Below the pieces are notes generated by a model. The model did no database searches. It was given only the letters and a program-made list of their open reading frames with translations, and was not told the DNA's origin. From Gnetum montanum (lineage: Eukaryota; Streptophyta; Gnetopsida; Gnetales; Gnetaceae), in the NCBI GenBank assembly GCA_015680685.1, contig MNCI01011864.1:707204-743470 (forward strand): DNA of 36,267 bases, read 5' to 3'. The position numbers and the translations under genes are program-made. This document shows positions 20,851 through 34,300 of this stretch, in pieces; the stretch's first letter is position 1; each line of letters begins with the position of its first letter.

Positions 20851-22371
20851 GCATGCTTAATTTTTCAGATCTCCTCCTTTCAACTCAGTGGTGGGGAAGA
20901 TGGTCATTCATGTTGAATAATCAAAGTGGCTCCTTAGTTTTTTGTTTCTTCAGTTTTTCACAATTTTTGTTTTACACCATTTTTAGTACATTTTCCCTTT
21001 CTTGAATATTTTATAATTTCTTCTATATTTTACTTTATTCAATTTGGATTTCTCTTAAGTTTTTCTTATGTTTTGGTTTTCTTTCTTTATTACCACCAAG
21101 ACTTGGTGCAACTATCACTACTAATTGATGGTGGCTTGTATTATAATGTCATTTGATTACTAACGTCTAGATTCTATCTTTGAATTTTGATGTTGATAAC
21201 TAAGATATGGTTTCTTTTCATGATAACTAGTAAGTCCATGTCATCCACCAATCCACACAACTCTATAGTGTTTCCTTATTTTGGAAGTATAAGGTGCTTT
21301 CTTAAAATAAAACTTATAATGAACTTATGACCTTCGTAGTTTCCAAACTTGGGATGGATTAAATGGATAGAAAAGGGTGTTACCTCAAGGGGATTTGATG
21401 TTGTTTGTACTTGCCTACCCTCTTGGGTGCATGATTGTTTCCATGGATTTCTCACCACTTTGCTGTTAATTAATAACAAGAAGCTAAGTCTTTACATGGT
21501 GTGGTTCCTATTCAAAAATCCCAAAAAAAAAACAACACAATAATGGAAATTCAAAGCACACCCCTTAAACAAAATAATAGGCTACAAGCATTGGTTATGG
21601 GACTAGGAAGACATGTTACCCATGCTTGAAGGTCCCTTCTAACTAAGGCCCATCTCACTTCTTGGTTCTCTTTCCTTTTCTTTTTGGAATGGTGATTGAT
21701 ATGTGGGGATATTCTTGTGCCTTGGGGGATGGACGAGTCTAAGAGTGTTAATGTGAAGTCACTAGCAATTGATGGTTTTAATTCAGACTAAGGATGGATG
21801 TTATCAAGTCATATTAACATAAAATCTATAAGGGACTTCATGTGACTATGATACGGGACTCCATTCCACACTTTGCTTCATCTACCTATGCTTTCCATAA
21901 CTCACTTCACTACCTTTTCTCATGTTTTTTTAATGTCTTGGTTTGATATGGTCAACATTCTTTGATAGTGTCTTTGGTGATTTGGTCCATAATTAAGCAT
22001 AGCCATTAATCATCCATGGGGTCCACAAACTTTGTGTTTTAAGGACATGAAATGGCATTAAGGGCATGAGCCTACCATGGGGAGGACCAACTTGCATACT
22101 CATTGGTTGGGTTGGTTAAGTTCCTTATACCTTAGGCATTTTTTGCATTCAAATCTTCCACATTCCACATTGATTACATCCAATTTTTCACTCAATTAAA
22201 ATTCCCCAAACATTTTCCTAATTAAATCTCCTTTTTTATGAATATTCTTGCCCTCTTCAAGCATTTCATCATGATGTTGGCTTTTCTAGCTCCCTATGAA
22301 TTTCAATTTTATGCAAAAACTCTTTGTTTTTCCTTCATTTTTGATGATGAAAACATTTTTCTATTAGTACA
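20851..22371 (+). other. Element B noncoding spacer after pol
   Basis: No ORF with resemblance is seen. The G-run CAGTGGTGGGGAAGATGGTC (20886-20905) and the T-rich tract (20936-21080) match the spacer of A. The ATGGTGTGGT...ATTCAAAGCACACC block is single (21497-21565). Confidence 0.55.
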
Positions 22372-22459
22372 TCGACAAGACCCTATTGACATAGCCTCCT
22401 ACATCAATGCAACCTCGTTGACGAGACCCTGTTGACATAGCATAAAAATTCTATATATA
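22372..22459 (+). promoter_or_regulatory. Internal promoter-like cluster of element B, upstream of the 3' ORF
   Basis: Two 23-bp direct repeats containing GACCCT-TTGACATAG (22372-22394 and 22418-22440) lead to TATATATA at 22452-22459. The place matches the internal U3-like promoter of A, about 150 bp before the donor-like site. The repeats resemble the U3 words of B's LTR (CATCAATGCAT, near 25857). Confidence 0.5.
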
Positions 22460-22604
22460 GAGCAACAATTATCTCATTTTTTCCATTTTCTTTAAAATGA
22501 GGAAGGAGATTTTGTTGTTTTCAAAGCCTAGAACCTTCTAGACCTTGCAACTTCCACATCGCTTGTTCAATTAACCCCATTCTTTGTTCCTATAACTATT
22601 GGAG

Positions 22605-22905
22605 GTGAGCTTTGTGTTGTGGGGACCACAAACCTTAGGTTTTTAACAAAATTTTTTTTGAATTTTTTCTAACTCCCACAAGGTTTAACTAATAAAATAA
22701 TATTAAAATCACGAATTCATGAGAGTTAAAGTTTTTCAACGAACTTTGGTAGCCATCTAAATGAAATAATATTAAAATAAAATTAAAATAATCAATCTAC
22801 CATGATCACAACTTAGCCAAAGTGTAACTAATCCAAAGAGATAAGGTATCCAAGTGCTCCATGTTACACATCAAACACTAATCCTTGGTCATGTTGTGAT
22901 TACAA
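22605..22905 (+). other. Candidate decayed 5' UTR intron of the element B 3' ORF
   Basis: The donor-like GGAG/GTGAGC aligns with GGAG/GTATGC of A. The acceptor position before the ATG reads GATTACAA where A has GATTGCAG, so the AG is now AA. The length is 301 bp, against 290 in A. Confidence 0.4.
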
Positions 22906-25567
22906 ATGACACCTAGACCAAGGGATAAACATGGAGTGAAGGCTGGACCCTTTCAACTGATGGATAAGTAGCCCAAAAATGGAAGGGGCCAATGGCTAGA
23001 ATAGCCCTTGGACCAAGGATAAATCTTGAGGTTGCTTTGACTGATGCTTGCCTAAGGCAAATCAAGGTTAAGGAGATTTAACGTGTAGTTCTTCAAGAAC
23101 TAAACTTTGGTTCTTTCTTGAACTTTGCCCTAGTAGAAGTCAGAACTTAGTTACAAAATTCTCCCATGTGGTGTATTCTTACCTCCAATGGGTAGGCCAA
23201 TGCCACTATGAAAATCAAGGACATTAGTGTATCCTATTCAGTGGAAACCATCTCTTAGGCCCTTCGGTTGCCAAACATTGGGGCAACCTTGGCAAAAATC
23301 TCAATGTAAGTAGACCTGAAGGTGATAAAGGAGTGGGTCCAATGGTGCTATGGAGTTGACCACAAAGAGTATGGTGCACTCATAATGATAGAACGAGCAT
23401 ACTTACAAATAGCTACCTACCACTTCAATCCAACGGTGAGGCTAAGTAAGATGATAACCTTTTCTACTCGTTCATGCATTGCTATGGGCAGGAAAATTCC
23501 TAGTCAATCTTCCATAGTTGATCTACTTAGATATTGAAAAGTGCCTCAAGGATAATAATCATGGGAGAAAGGCACTTCCCTTTTCTTGCTTGATTCGAAA
23601 ATTATGCAAAAGAGGAGGAATATCTTGCTATTCTAATGACATCCTTCATCATGCTCCTATTGCCTTTTGGGCAGAGATGATGAAGGATAAGGTGCTAGCC
23701 AAGACACAAGAAGAGGAGTAGCCACCACCATCAGCCCCTCATGAAATAATGTCGAAAGCCTGTGTTGTAAGAGAATGCATGCAAAAATTCTATGAGCAAC
23801 CCCTGTAGTAGTAGCAGTAGCAGGATAGACTAAGTGATGATCCATCTATCTACCGACCAATCCTAAGTCACTTGAATGAGGTCACTCGTACCATCAGTTG
23901 GTTAGAGGACCCATCACCACTATGTTCTACCCAATGTATGCAAGCACTCACATGTACAAATCCTAGTGCCTAAGAGGTAATGGTGTCCATTCCAAAACAA
24001 TAGCAATTTCCATAAATCTTTGGAAGCATCGCTAGCTTCTTAGTGTCCTTAGAGGAGGGTGAGGGGGCAACTGTCCTAGTGATGTAGCACCAAGGGTAAG
24101 AAACAATGGCCTAGGTAATGGTTGATAGAGTGGGTGAAGCACTTAATGCTTTTGTGGCATTTGTGCTAGATATTATTACACATAGGGACATGTAGACGTC
24201 CACAAGAGCAGCAAGTGGAAGACTCTATATATCCCAACATGAATAATTAGTTGGAACCAAGCAACTAATTCCAGAGGTCTTTGACCTTTTAGACGACATC
24301 ACTACTAAGGGCAAGTGCATCATCACCAATGCTCAATTAGAGGTAGCCATAACTAAAAATAGTGCTTGGCTGCTAAATTTGTAGAATTACAAGCCTGCAT
24401 AATTGATCCAACAATTCTTGACTATGTCATAACTAGAGACAAAGCTTTTCTATAGCTTCAAGAAAAACTTAAATTGGTTACGAATGCCAAGGAGAATGCG
24501 GTCTTTAATGAGTTCATAATAGTAACAATGACTTATAACACTAAGAAGGACTTATCAGAGATTCGCAAGGAGAATGTAGTTCTAACGAAGGACAAACATC
24601 ATCTGCACAATGTTGAGCTTTAATAGGACTGGATGGATGAATATATGAGACAATAACAGGATCATGGACTTGAGAAGGTTGGTAGTAGAAAATCACAATC
24701 TCTTGATGGAGAAAGTTCAAGCTCTTTACCAAACATCAACAATTGATATTGTAGCCTAGACAAATGAGGCCCTCAAGTACAAAAGGATCAAAAACCATTA
24801 CAGGGACTATGTTGGCCTTCCTAAGGAAATTAATAAAAAAAGAAATCAAACTAGCAAAAGCAAAAGTTAATGAGGTTGTCTAGCAGCTCCAACAAGGAGG
24901 TGATGTGTGGCAATCCATCTTTGATGGACTGAATGCATACAACAAGGTATAAATCTACCTCAAGGAGCTGTAAATCAAGGAGATGATGGAGTACATGAAG
25001 CTTGCCAACCTCCATTATGAAAATCTAGCAATGCTAACTACTAAGAGGCCAAGGTCAAATCTAGAGAAGTAGGTGGCTAGCTCGTACTTGTTGTACAAGT
25101 CTGAGTTTAAGAATCATATGGAGACAAAGCAAAAGTTAGAAATGGTCAATGATGAACTCAAAGTCCTAAAAGCCTGATTCATAGATGAATAAGCAATAGT
25201 TGAGGACCTTGCTAGAGGAATGAGCAATTTCCAGGAGTTACAGAATGCTATTTAAGCATTTGACATCAAACGCAAACAATTCATTGCTTGGTTTGTCAAT
25301 GTGAAGGAGTTGTTCCCTACAATGCGCTATCCATGGGATGTTCCCATACTAATCCACATTTTTGATGCTACATGGACCATGTACGATCCCTAGAATATGG
25401 AGGAGAAGATGAAAGAATTGTTGAATGCTTTCCATCTTCCACCAATAGTTGTAGCTGTAATAGGATAGCCACAAATGCCATAGCCTCAACCACAACAGCC
25501 ACGTGTACTAGAGGTAGGAAAAGGTTCTTTGACACCTCAGGAACCTTCACTACTAAGGACCATTTGA
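22906..25567 (+). pseudogene. Element B 3' accessory ORF, broken
   Basis: ATG at 22906 aligns with ATG 11313 of A (MTPRPRD against MAPKPRH). Conserved blocks are VLQELNFGSF (near 23090), NSPMW, YHFNP, and LPFSCLIRKLCKRGGI (near 23575-23622). A Leu/Glu/Lys-rich coiled-coil stretch follows, then YPWDVP (near 25328) and MEEKMKELLNAF (near 25398-25433). Frame changes and many stops are present; the ORF ends at TGA 25565-25567. The overall span of about 2.66 kb is close to A. The function is unknown, as for A. Confidence 0.8.
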
Positions 25568-25780
25568 TTTTCTTCTGATCGTTAAGCCACTAGAGGGGTT
25601 TTGCTATCAATTTTTTTCAGGTGTTCAATTTTTTTTCATGCACACCAATTTTTGAAAAAGTTGTAAATACACATAGTTGGGCACTTAGCATCAGTTTAAG
25701 TTAGTGTGTATGTTAGTTAGTTAGTCAATAATTTCATACCTTTTCAAAATTTTGTAAAAAGCTTGTTTCTTCCTTTGTTC

Positions 25781-25815
25781 ACTTGAGGATGAGTTTTCAT
25801 TTAGTCATGGAGGTA
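25781..25815 (+). other. Polypurine box before the 3' LTR of element B
   Basis: The 35-nt box starts ACTTGAGGATGAGTTTTCAT and ends CATGGAGGTA directly before the LTR. Confidence 0.8.
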
Positions 25816-26623
25816 TGATGAGTCCTAGTTGATTAGACCACATAGACGTGATCCCATCAATGCATATCCATTTCATGCATCAACATAGTGTCTAGTCTTG
25901 CCTATATAAATGCATGCACCAACTGCATTTATGGCATTCATTGTTAAGTAGCATAGTCGAACTCTTGTAGTTTTATTTTTCTAGAGTTAGAATATTCTCT
26001 AAGTGTCCATAGTAGGAGTTGAGAAGTGTATGGATATTTATTCAAGCATTGATGTACCTGACCACTTCGATGTGAATGGTAATAAAGATAAGCTTTCTAG
26101 ATAAACCTTGCAGCACTTAGACTTAGCCTACTATTTACTTAAAAAATTTACTATTTATGCAATTTACTTTCATGAACTTACTTAATAAATTGAATTTGTA
26201 TAATTAATGCACATAAGTAGGACCACCTTGAGCATACATTAGCACTTGGTAATCCTAGTAGCATTTACGCTTCATAAGCTAGTAGCATTGCAAGGTGTTA
26301 AGGATGTGTATGGTAGATGGGACTAGATGCTTATGTTAGGATTAGTATAAGGTGTTAATTAGTTACTAGATTAATTGGCATTTAATTACTTTATTTTCTA
26401 CACTTATGCGAATTGAATGAAAAAATAAAAGTTATATAAATTGTGTGCCTCATTTACACTTAACCACACCATTGAACCTCACAAGTGAAATTGGGAAGAC
26501 AACGATTGCATCCTTAGATTCACTATCCTAGATAATGTGTACTTAGAGAGCTAAAGCCTATGAAATTTAATCGGATCACTGGTATTTGTATGGTTGGGCA
26601 TAGGGACTACTCACTACTCATCA
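25816..26623 (+). repeat. 3' LTR of element B
   Basis: It starts TGATGAGTCC and ends CTACTCATCA. TATATAAA is at 25903-25910 and AATAAA at 26081-26086. The end block GGTTGGGCATAGGG matches the LTR end of A. At 808 bp it is shorter than the LTRs of A and C, and CpG is scarce. Confidence 0.9.
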
Positions 26624-27047
26624 CTAAGGCTTTTCAAAAGCTTTTACTCAAAGAATAATAAGTAATTTTGGGATTTTAATTTTTTGGAAATTATTTAGTT
26701 TAATAGGGCTCTCTTTATGCATGAATAATCTATTTATATTTTCTATAAGTTTCAAGCACCTATATACATTACTTAGGAAGACACATAAGCAAGCATTAGG
26801 AAAAGTAATACATACTTCAAGCTTGATTTCAAAGCTTCATTAGTAGGAGAACATTTGTTTATATTGAAATCTAGAGATTGTTAAATACTAATATAAAAAA
26901 TGGCTTCTAAAGAACTAATGTACTAGTAAAGCAAAAAATATTTTTCTAAGAAGGTAATATAAGTAACCTTAGTAACTACAAGCTCATGATAGTTAATCAT
27001 GTATTTGAAAAATTATTAGGCCATATATTAGAATAGTATTATGTAAA
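26624..27047. other. Unidentified AT-rich interval between elements B and C
   Basis: I see no ORF, LTR end or repeat resembling the neighbours here. It is the only stretch that may be original flanking DNA. The 5 bp before element C are GTAAA; the partner duplication lies outside the window. Confidence 0.5.
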
Positions 27048-27979
27048 TGATGCGCGATGGATGTATCCCAACACTCTACCATACAAGTCATGAGTGCTAG
27101 CATAAGACAAGATCGTAATTCGTGGATGGATAACATAATTAGGCTAGTGATTGATGTTAAGTTCGAGATCACTATCTTCCCACTTTGAGTTAGTGAAGTT
27201 CAAGATCACTATCTTTCCACTTTGAGTTAGTGAAGTTCAAGTGTATGGTTTAACTCTTAGTGAGGCATATGATTAGTTGATGTTGTTAGGCTTAGATTAC
27301 TCCTAGTTACAAACATAATGAAAGTTGTGAATAACAATCTAAATCTATGTAATGATAGTAATGTAAATCTACTCTAGCCTATAGTGATGAGCATTTGGTC
27401 CTAGTCTACTATACATGCCTTAGGCTCATGTAACTGTTACAAGGTTACCAAGTGTTATGCTACTAGGCAAACCAAGCAATAACATCACTGGGATTACCAA
27501 GCGATTACATTTATGTACTCAAAACTAGTCATACTCATTCTACGTTATTAATGAACTAGTAAAGTAAAGTACTTTTAAAATGTAATGAGTTAACTAGGTA
27601 AACATGGAAATTAAGCTAAGTAAAACAATAAAACGAAGTGGATGTTGCAATGATGAAAATAAATCTCAATCTTTATTTTTGGATATGAACTATGCCCAAG
27701 TACACTTTACTCGAATAAAGATTCTGTACTATTGCTCTACACCACACTGCAGGCATTCATTCTATCACTAACTACAAAAATAAACTACAAGCTTCTAGCT
27801 AAGGGTGGAATGAAAAATTTATCAATTGTTCTCTCAAGTGTTGGTATTTATAGGGTTGCATAGATCTCGAGACATTACATTAATGATGACATAAGATGGA
27901 CTTTGACATTTTAGCTACGATATTATAAATACAATATCATAGTTATGATATCTCATGGTTGTAAAAATTTACTTTATCA
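27048..27979 (-). repeat. 3' LTR of element C
   Basis: On the minus strand it starts TGATAAAGT (27979) and ends GCGCATCA (27048), 932 bp. TATAAATA is the complement of 27845-27852 and AATAAA that of 27672-27677. The CACTTGGTAACC and TTGGTAATCCCAGTG motifs link it to the other LTRs. Its central part resembles the remnant at 1-547. Confidence 0.85.
27161..27234 (-). repeat. 37-bp tandem duplication in the element C LTR
   Basis: Units 27161-27197 and 27198-27234 differ at two positions; a partial third unit (GTTCAAG) follows. Neither A nor B shows it. Confidence 0.9.
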
Positions 27980-28014
27980 TACCTCCAAAACTGACTAGAA
28001 ACTCGTCCTCAAGT
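27980..28014 (-). other. Polypurine box before the 3' LTR of element C
   Basis: On the minus strand the 35-nt box starts AACTTGAGGACGAGTTTC and ends TTGGAGGTA directly before the LTR. It keeps the length and layout seen in A and B. Confidence 0.78.
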
Positions 28015-28171
28015 TAAAACAAATTGAAGATAGAGTTCCTTATAAAATTGAAAGGTAGATGTCACTTGACACAACTTACTATTTACATGACTTTGTGAAT
28101 GCCACATTGGTTTCTTTTCAAAATGACACAGTAACATGACAAAACAAAACTTGAAGTAGCTTAATGTAGCC

Positions 28172-30746
28172 TTATGTGCCCAATTGTAGAGGCTCTTCCA
28201 TCAGCTTCTTCCCTTTGTCATCAGGCTTCTAGAATTGGGAAAGGTTTAGGAGTCTCTGAAGCTTTTCCTCCTCTATCCTTGGGTCATGTATTATCCATGC
28301 TTGTTGAGAAATGTTTGATGGAGCTGGTACATCCCATGGGCATGGTAACTGCAGAAACATTTTATTGGCCTTTACATGCCATGCTACAAACTACCGCTTT
28401 TCTTCTTTAAATGCTCTTGCTACCTTTCTTAGTTCTTGGCTGTCAGACATTCTTCATGCAAGATTTGTTGTGACATCTTTTTGTTCTTGAAGCTAGCTTT
28501 TACAATCTCGAGCTTCGAGTTTGCAACATGTAGTTTTTGTAGAGCATCTTTTCAATCAGCAAATTTCTTCTCATACAATGCATACATAGCTACTACTTAC
28601 TATTCAATCTCATTTTTTGGCTTGCCTATTGTTAAGATGGCCAGATTAGCATATCAAAAGTTTACTAATCCCATGTACTTCATCAAATCTTCTATCTACC
28701 TGTCCTTGTTTTTTATTTTGGCTTGATGGACTTGGGCAAGGCTATCCATGATGAGTTGCCAGTCAGGAGTTTGAGTAGCAATGGAGCTAATCTTGGCCTC
28801 TACCATCTAAATTTCTTTTTTAGTGATCTATTTATACATACCAACTTAACCCCTAAAATGCTCCTTGAGTCTTTCATGTTTCTTGGTCTTATTTTTCCAT
28901 GTGCTTATTTCTATTGTAGACTTTTGATGAATAGCATGGACTTCTTCCATTGAAACGTTTCTATTTCTCAAGCCAATCTACTCATGTTCTGGTTGACTTT
29001 GATTAGTTGTTCTCGTAGTTGATGAATGCTTTCTTCAAGAACATTTTTCTATTTCTCCACAGTCAACTGTGTGTTGTAAGTAGTAAGATTCTTATTTTCT
29101 TTTTCCAATGTTGTGAGGGCTTTAGTGTGGGCATAATTTTGTGCTTCTGCAATTGAGGCATTTCACACCACCTTTTCCCTCTCCATCTCACCTTTGATAT
29201 TATGGGATATTAGTTGCCTCACTTGATTTGTTCTAAATTGTTTGAGCTAGTTAGGACCTACGAACTATCCAAGGTCTCTTCTTTTGGCTCTTAGAGCTAC
29301 AAGTTCTTCTTGTATCCTCTACACCTCATTATCTACATGTTCTATCCTTGTCTTGGCCATGACCAAATTCACTTTGGTGGCAATTAGATTAGACTATACT
29401 ACAATGATATCACTTGAGATAAAAAATATTTTGCATGACCTGGACTATCTACAGTAGTCTATCTAGCACATCTTTATGTTTTGCAAGATTCATTGAGGTA
29501 CTAGCTAACATTTGAGTGTTTCTTGATCTTAAGATATTGACTAGAGACACCATAGGGATATTGAATGATTCTTTGATATGATCTATGATGACCTCTATGA
29601 CTCTCGCTACATCTTAGTGCTACATAATGATAATTGTGGTACCTTTATCAATTTGGAGCATGACTTGAAACAATGCAACATTCTTTGAGATTTGTCATGC
29701 CTAATCTTCCTCTCCTCTTATCTGAAATAAGACTTGTCCACTCGTAGGATTTGCCAAAACTATGGGTCTTACAAAGCTTTTTATAACTCTATAGAGATTA
29801 ACATCCTCCTTTGTTCCCCAACTAATTATTTTTGCAATTTATTGCAAATGGCTCATTGATGGCCTATAGTCTTATGGAGGCAATGATGGAACTTGTTGTT
29901 ATTGTTGTTGTTCTTTTGGTGGCTAACTGTTAGGTCCTACTTGTTGTTGCTGATTGGTATTTGGAATGTTATAGGCAGGAGTGGAACCTGCAGCTCCCTC
30001 AGTGTATGTTGGCTTTTCCAGTTGATCTTTCTTAGGTGGCACTAGTTTTAACATCTTAGCATAGGAAGCATTATGGGATTTTTTTGAGAACATCATTAGT
30101 GTAACCTAGAATTCTTGCTTACTTACACAACTTCCTTATGAGGTAGGGGAATGGTAGTGTTGGTTTCCCCACCTTCTTCTCCTTGAACTGCCTTTTAATT
30201 TTTAGGAAGAGCAAATGGGTGATGTTGACATTGAATTTTCCCATTAGGATTACACTTAGGCTGCACATGTTGAAATATGATTGAGCTGTTTAGTTGGAAA
30301 TAGGTGATATGTTCCAATCTTGAATTGGATCTTTTCTTTCACTAAGAGCTCATTGTAATATTTTTTTTCTTTGCCATATGCCCTTTGCAACCATAGCTTT
30401 TTGGCATCTGTGTCTAATCTTGTTGAAATTTGTGCCACATTAACCCCTTCATTTATGATATTTAGGGCTTTAGCAATTACCTCTAATGATTAGGATACTG
30501 AGATCCCTTCTATTCTTATTGTAGCATCATCTTGTTTATTCTGCTAAAACTGAATGGTCTCTTATAAGTACCATTCACCATTACCAATGTAGAGTGTTCA
30601 GTAGCAAGGGTTTGCTAATGGATGCTGAATGATTAAGCCTCCTGCTCCACATGTTTGGCCTATGGAGTTTATTCTCTTGCTTGGCCTCTTGGTCTCTTAT
30701 TTATTAGTTGTGAAGGTCCTTATGCTCTTAGTCTCTTTGGAGCCAT
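28172..30746 (-). pseudogene. Element C 3' accessory ORF, broken
   Basis: On the minus strand the ATG at 30746 is preceded by GATTATAG and opens MAPKRL, aligning with MAPKPRH of A. An N-terminal block at 30438-30256 has YHLFPTKQLNHI, against YHLNPMVRPSKI of A. LPFPYLIRKLCK follows near 30155-30120, then a Gln-rich stretch near 29950-29880, a Leu-rich coiled-coil-like region, and at the C-terminus LPCPWDVP and EEEKLQRLL. The span of 2.58 kb matches A and B. Stops at Gln and Arg positions are common. It is the third independent copy, so the ORF is a fixed part of this family. Confidence 0.8.
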
Positions 30747-31049
30747 CTATAATCATTAAGAGTTTAAGGTTACCAAAGTGTTTAAATTGGTTCATAATGA
30801 TTCATATTCCTTTCTTGTACTCTTGGTTAGATTAAGCTCTTATCTTAGCATGATTGTAGAGTTAGAAAAATTTTGAAAAGAAACCTCCTAATTATTATAC
30901 TTCTAATTATTATGGCCTTCTACAGTTGTCATTTCCTCATTTATTGTGTCATTTTTTGGATGATATGGTTAATTAAAAGGATTAGCTAAGCTTTTTAGCT
31001 CAAATTTGATTAATTAACCATGATATTCTTATTATTCTTTTATACTTAC
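30747..31049 (-). other. Candidate 5' UTR intron of the element C 3' ORF
   Basis: The acceptor AG (30748-30747) touches the ATG. A strong donor-like GGTAAGT starts at 31049 and gives 303 bp. A GTGCTC site at 31158 aligns better with the donors of A and B and would give 412 bp, so the donor is uncertain. Confidence 0.4.
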
Positions 31050-32883
31050 CCTTTATGATGTCTTCTAGGTCTTAGGAAATTTTTGGCTCAAATTTTACGA
31101 TGTGTGCAATGGAGAACAACCCCTCCCCACGTCCCCTCCTTACAACTAAGTTGAGCACTTTGGGATCAATAGGGTTCAAAAATCATGGAAATCAGAGCTA
31201 CAATTAGGAAGTTACTGCTTGGGAAATTTATGTTGCGAGAGCTTAGAAAAATAGCAAAAAAATTCTCTTGTTCCAAAATGATGGAATAAAAAAATTTTCT
31301 AACTCTTGGCACATATATGTACTACTTTTGTGCATGTGATATCATAGGCCATGCAACATCATACCTACAATGTCACCATTGAAAAATTTGAAATTTTGAG
31401 TGAATTTTTCTAGAAAAAAGTGAGTCAATTGGAATGTGTTGAATATGTGAAGGTTCTCTAAAGGGTCTTGGTTCATAGATGGTATTTGAATTATGACAAT
31501 TTGGCATTCAAAGTTCATAAGTAAGAAATCTCAGGCAACAAAAGTTTATTAAGTTTGTAAGAGATGGATTGAAGAGTTTGAATTCATGGATAGCTTATGA
31601 AATTTTATGGGAAGTGTTTATTGAGTCTTGAGTATATTGGAATACACAAGATGATGTGGAATTGCTTGTCAAGTAGGAGATACAACAGCTATACAAGTGG
31701 ATCCTCCATAAAGCAGGCTTCAACCCTTAATGCCCTTGTATAACAATGCCTAAATGTGTTCGTAGGTACTCAAGGAGTTGAATGTAAGACATACTTGTCT
31801 AGCAAAACACATATGTGAATATTTCCAAATTGGAAAAATTACACTATATTATATAAAATCATAAAGTTATGATTAAATATATAGTGAGATGGAATGGACT
31901 GTAGAAGGGATTGCTGAAACCAGGATGTGAGGTATCTTACCATAAGTAATCATTAGTCCTTTTGTCCAAGATTCAAACCAAGTCTAGACCACTTTCAAGT
32001 GACATCGCATTATCTCATCCTTAGAGTTCACAACCATAAGACTACCACTATTGCAAAGAGTCTTACCACTTAGCACACTTGTTCAAAGAAGGAGTTTATT
32101 AACAACACATTTTTTTTATTTTTTAGATATCTAAGAAGTTGCCTACCTTCAGGCATGGGTAACATGTCTTTCTAGTGGGACCCTCAAAAATTTTATTTTA
32201 TGCTTCTTATTTTATTTTACTATGTCAACCTTACTAGAGGACTAACTTCAAGCATGGGTAACATGTCTTTCCAGTGACATGATAATGCAACACTTATTAT
32301 ACTCTTACTTCCATTTTTCATTTGAACTCAAGAGAATAATACATTCTTGACAATAGGATAGAACTCACAGTAGTAATCCTAAAGAGTTCACAAGTTCCCT
32401 TGATGTCATACCATTTTCATTCCCACTTGGTTCATCACTCTTTTATCCATGCACAATTATTGTAAGTTTATTTTTAGTTTTATTATGAGAAGAATATCGT
32501 TATGGCCATGGTAAGAACCTCTTATGTTTGGAATGGGTGGATGGATATCATGGTCTCACTATATAGGTAATTAATCCTTTACAACTTGATAACATAGAGA
32601 AATTTTCACCTTATTGGAATTGCATCTTGCTTTATTTCATGTATTTTATTAAAAATTAACAAGAATATGTATAAGTGAAATAATGGCAAAGTATAGAAAA
32701 ATTTTAAAAAGATATTAATAATTGAAAAGGTAGTAAGAATGAAAAATTCTCAAAAAAGTGAAAAATGTCAAAGAATAAAAAATTATTAAGAAATTAGAAA
32801 ATATAAAAATATAGGAAAAGTTATCAAGAAAATATGAAAAAGTAATATGAAAATGAAAATTTTAGTATGTACCTACATGTCAC
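31050..32883 (-). other. Element C spacer between integrase and 3' ORF
   Basis: No recognisable coding sequence. A possible TATA-like word ACATATATG (complement of 31311-31319) is followed by TTCCATCATTTTGGAA, which resembles the sequence after the internal TATA box of A. An AT-rich tract (32640-32870) and the G-run TTGTGGGGGTGTCC (complement of 32887-32900) match the start of the spacers in A and B. Confidence 0.5.
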
Positions 32884-34300
32884 AATGGACACCCCCACAA
32901 CTAGGATCAAGCCTAGTTAGCCAAAAAATTGAATAGGTAGAGAAAAAAATGATAAACTAGGTAGAATTCATAACATAATTAGGATGTTCATAATAGGGCT
33001 TGAACTATTGGATGTTTACTAAGATGGACTTGTGTGGTCTAAATAAATGGTAAATGTACATGACACTAGATGGATAGGTTTCTTGGATGATGTATGGCCC
33101 TTTCCAAAGTGTTTGGAATTTAGCCTTTTGTTGCATATGATTGGGATTGTAGTATAAGACCTTATTGCATAGTTGAATCAACACTTGACGTATTTGTGCA
33201 TCATGCCTATGCTTAGAGTACTTATGGATCTCATTTCTCATGAGTACTACTAGCCTATTTTCCTCTAGTAGGTTGAGGTTCATGAGTTGTTCTTTCTAGG
33301 GTAAGCTTAGGTTTAGGTCTAGTTTACTAGTAGTAGCTAGAGTTTGAAGCTTTGCTTGGATTGGGAGCATAGGTAATTCACTATAAACTAGCTCATAGGG
33401 TAAGTATCCAATGCATAGTTTCCATGTGGTTTTGTAAGCCAATAGATCATCATTTAGCTTGGTGCTCCAATTCTTCCTAAATCTATTAACCATTCTAGTT
33501 AATATCCTTGTAATTTTGTGGTTAGTTAGTTCAACTTGACCATTTTCCTGGGAATGATATGGTGTGGTCAATTTATGGTTCACCATGAGCTACTGCATGA
33601 GCTTCTTAAAAGTAGCATTGGTCAAATGAGTTCCATTATCTAAGATAAGCATCCTTGGTACTTCAAATCAATTTATCACATGTTGTTGGAAAAATTTAGT
33701 AGCTATTTTGACTGTGTGACCTTTAATTGCAATTGCCTTTGCCCACTTTGTATAATAATTCATGGTTACTATGATGTAAGCTTTCCCATTTGACATTGGC
33801 ATGATGGATTCCATGAAGTTAATTCCCTAGATATCAAATGGTTCTAATAGTTGTATCCATTATTGTGACCATTCATTTTTAGCCATTATTTCTCCATCTT
33901 GCTAACATCTTTCACAAGATTGTATAAAGTTATGGATGTCTCAGAATAAGATAGGCAAAAAGTAGCTTGCCATCATTAGTTTAAGCGCTATCCTATGCTT
34001 AACATAATGATCACCACATGGTCCTTCATGTGCATCTTGTAGGATATTTTCCTGATTGCCTTCCAATACACATCATTGGACTAATCCATTAGCACAAATC
34101 TTGTAAAGATTCTAGTTAATCTCCATATATCTTTTGACCTTGTAAATGAATTGCTTTTTTTATTTCTTTCTCCACTTAACAGGAAGCTCTTATGTAGTTA
34201 AGCAAGTTATGTAATCAATAGTCCATGCTTCCTTATTGAGTTAAGAGCCATTATTACCTTTGTGAATACGTTTTCATTAGGAAATTGATCAGACAATGGT
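32884..34300 (-). pseudogene. Element C integrase, broken
   Basis: On the minus strand the HHCC part is well kept: DAHEGPCGDHY, then FIQSCERC. Core blocks are GINFMES (first Asp now Asn), ILDNGTHL and ENGQVELTNHKI (33586-33296 carries the Glu). The C-terminal block 33283-33005 has VLYYNPNH and LWKGPYII. TAG and TAA codons replace Gln and Trp. It is the best-preserved zinc-binding end of the three copies. Confidence 0.88.

Noticed and set aside
28174-28953. Plus-strand ORFs of 76-96 codons with hydrophobic stretches (membrane-protein-like)
   Set aside because: They are antisense to the coiled-coil part of the 3' ORF of element C; antisense of Lys/Glu-rich codons gives Phe/Leu/Ser-rich peptides.
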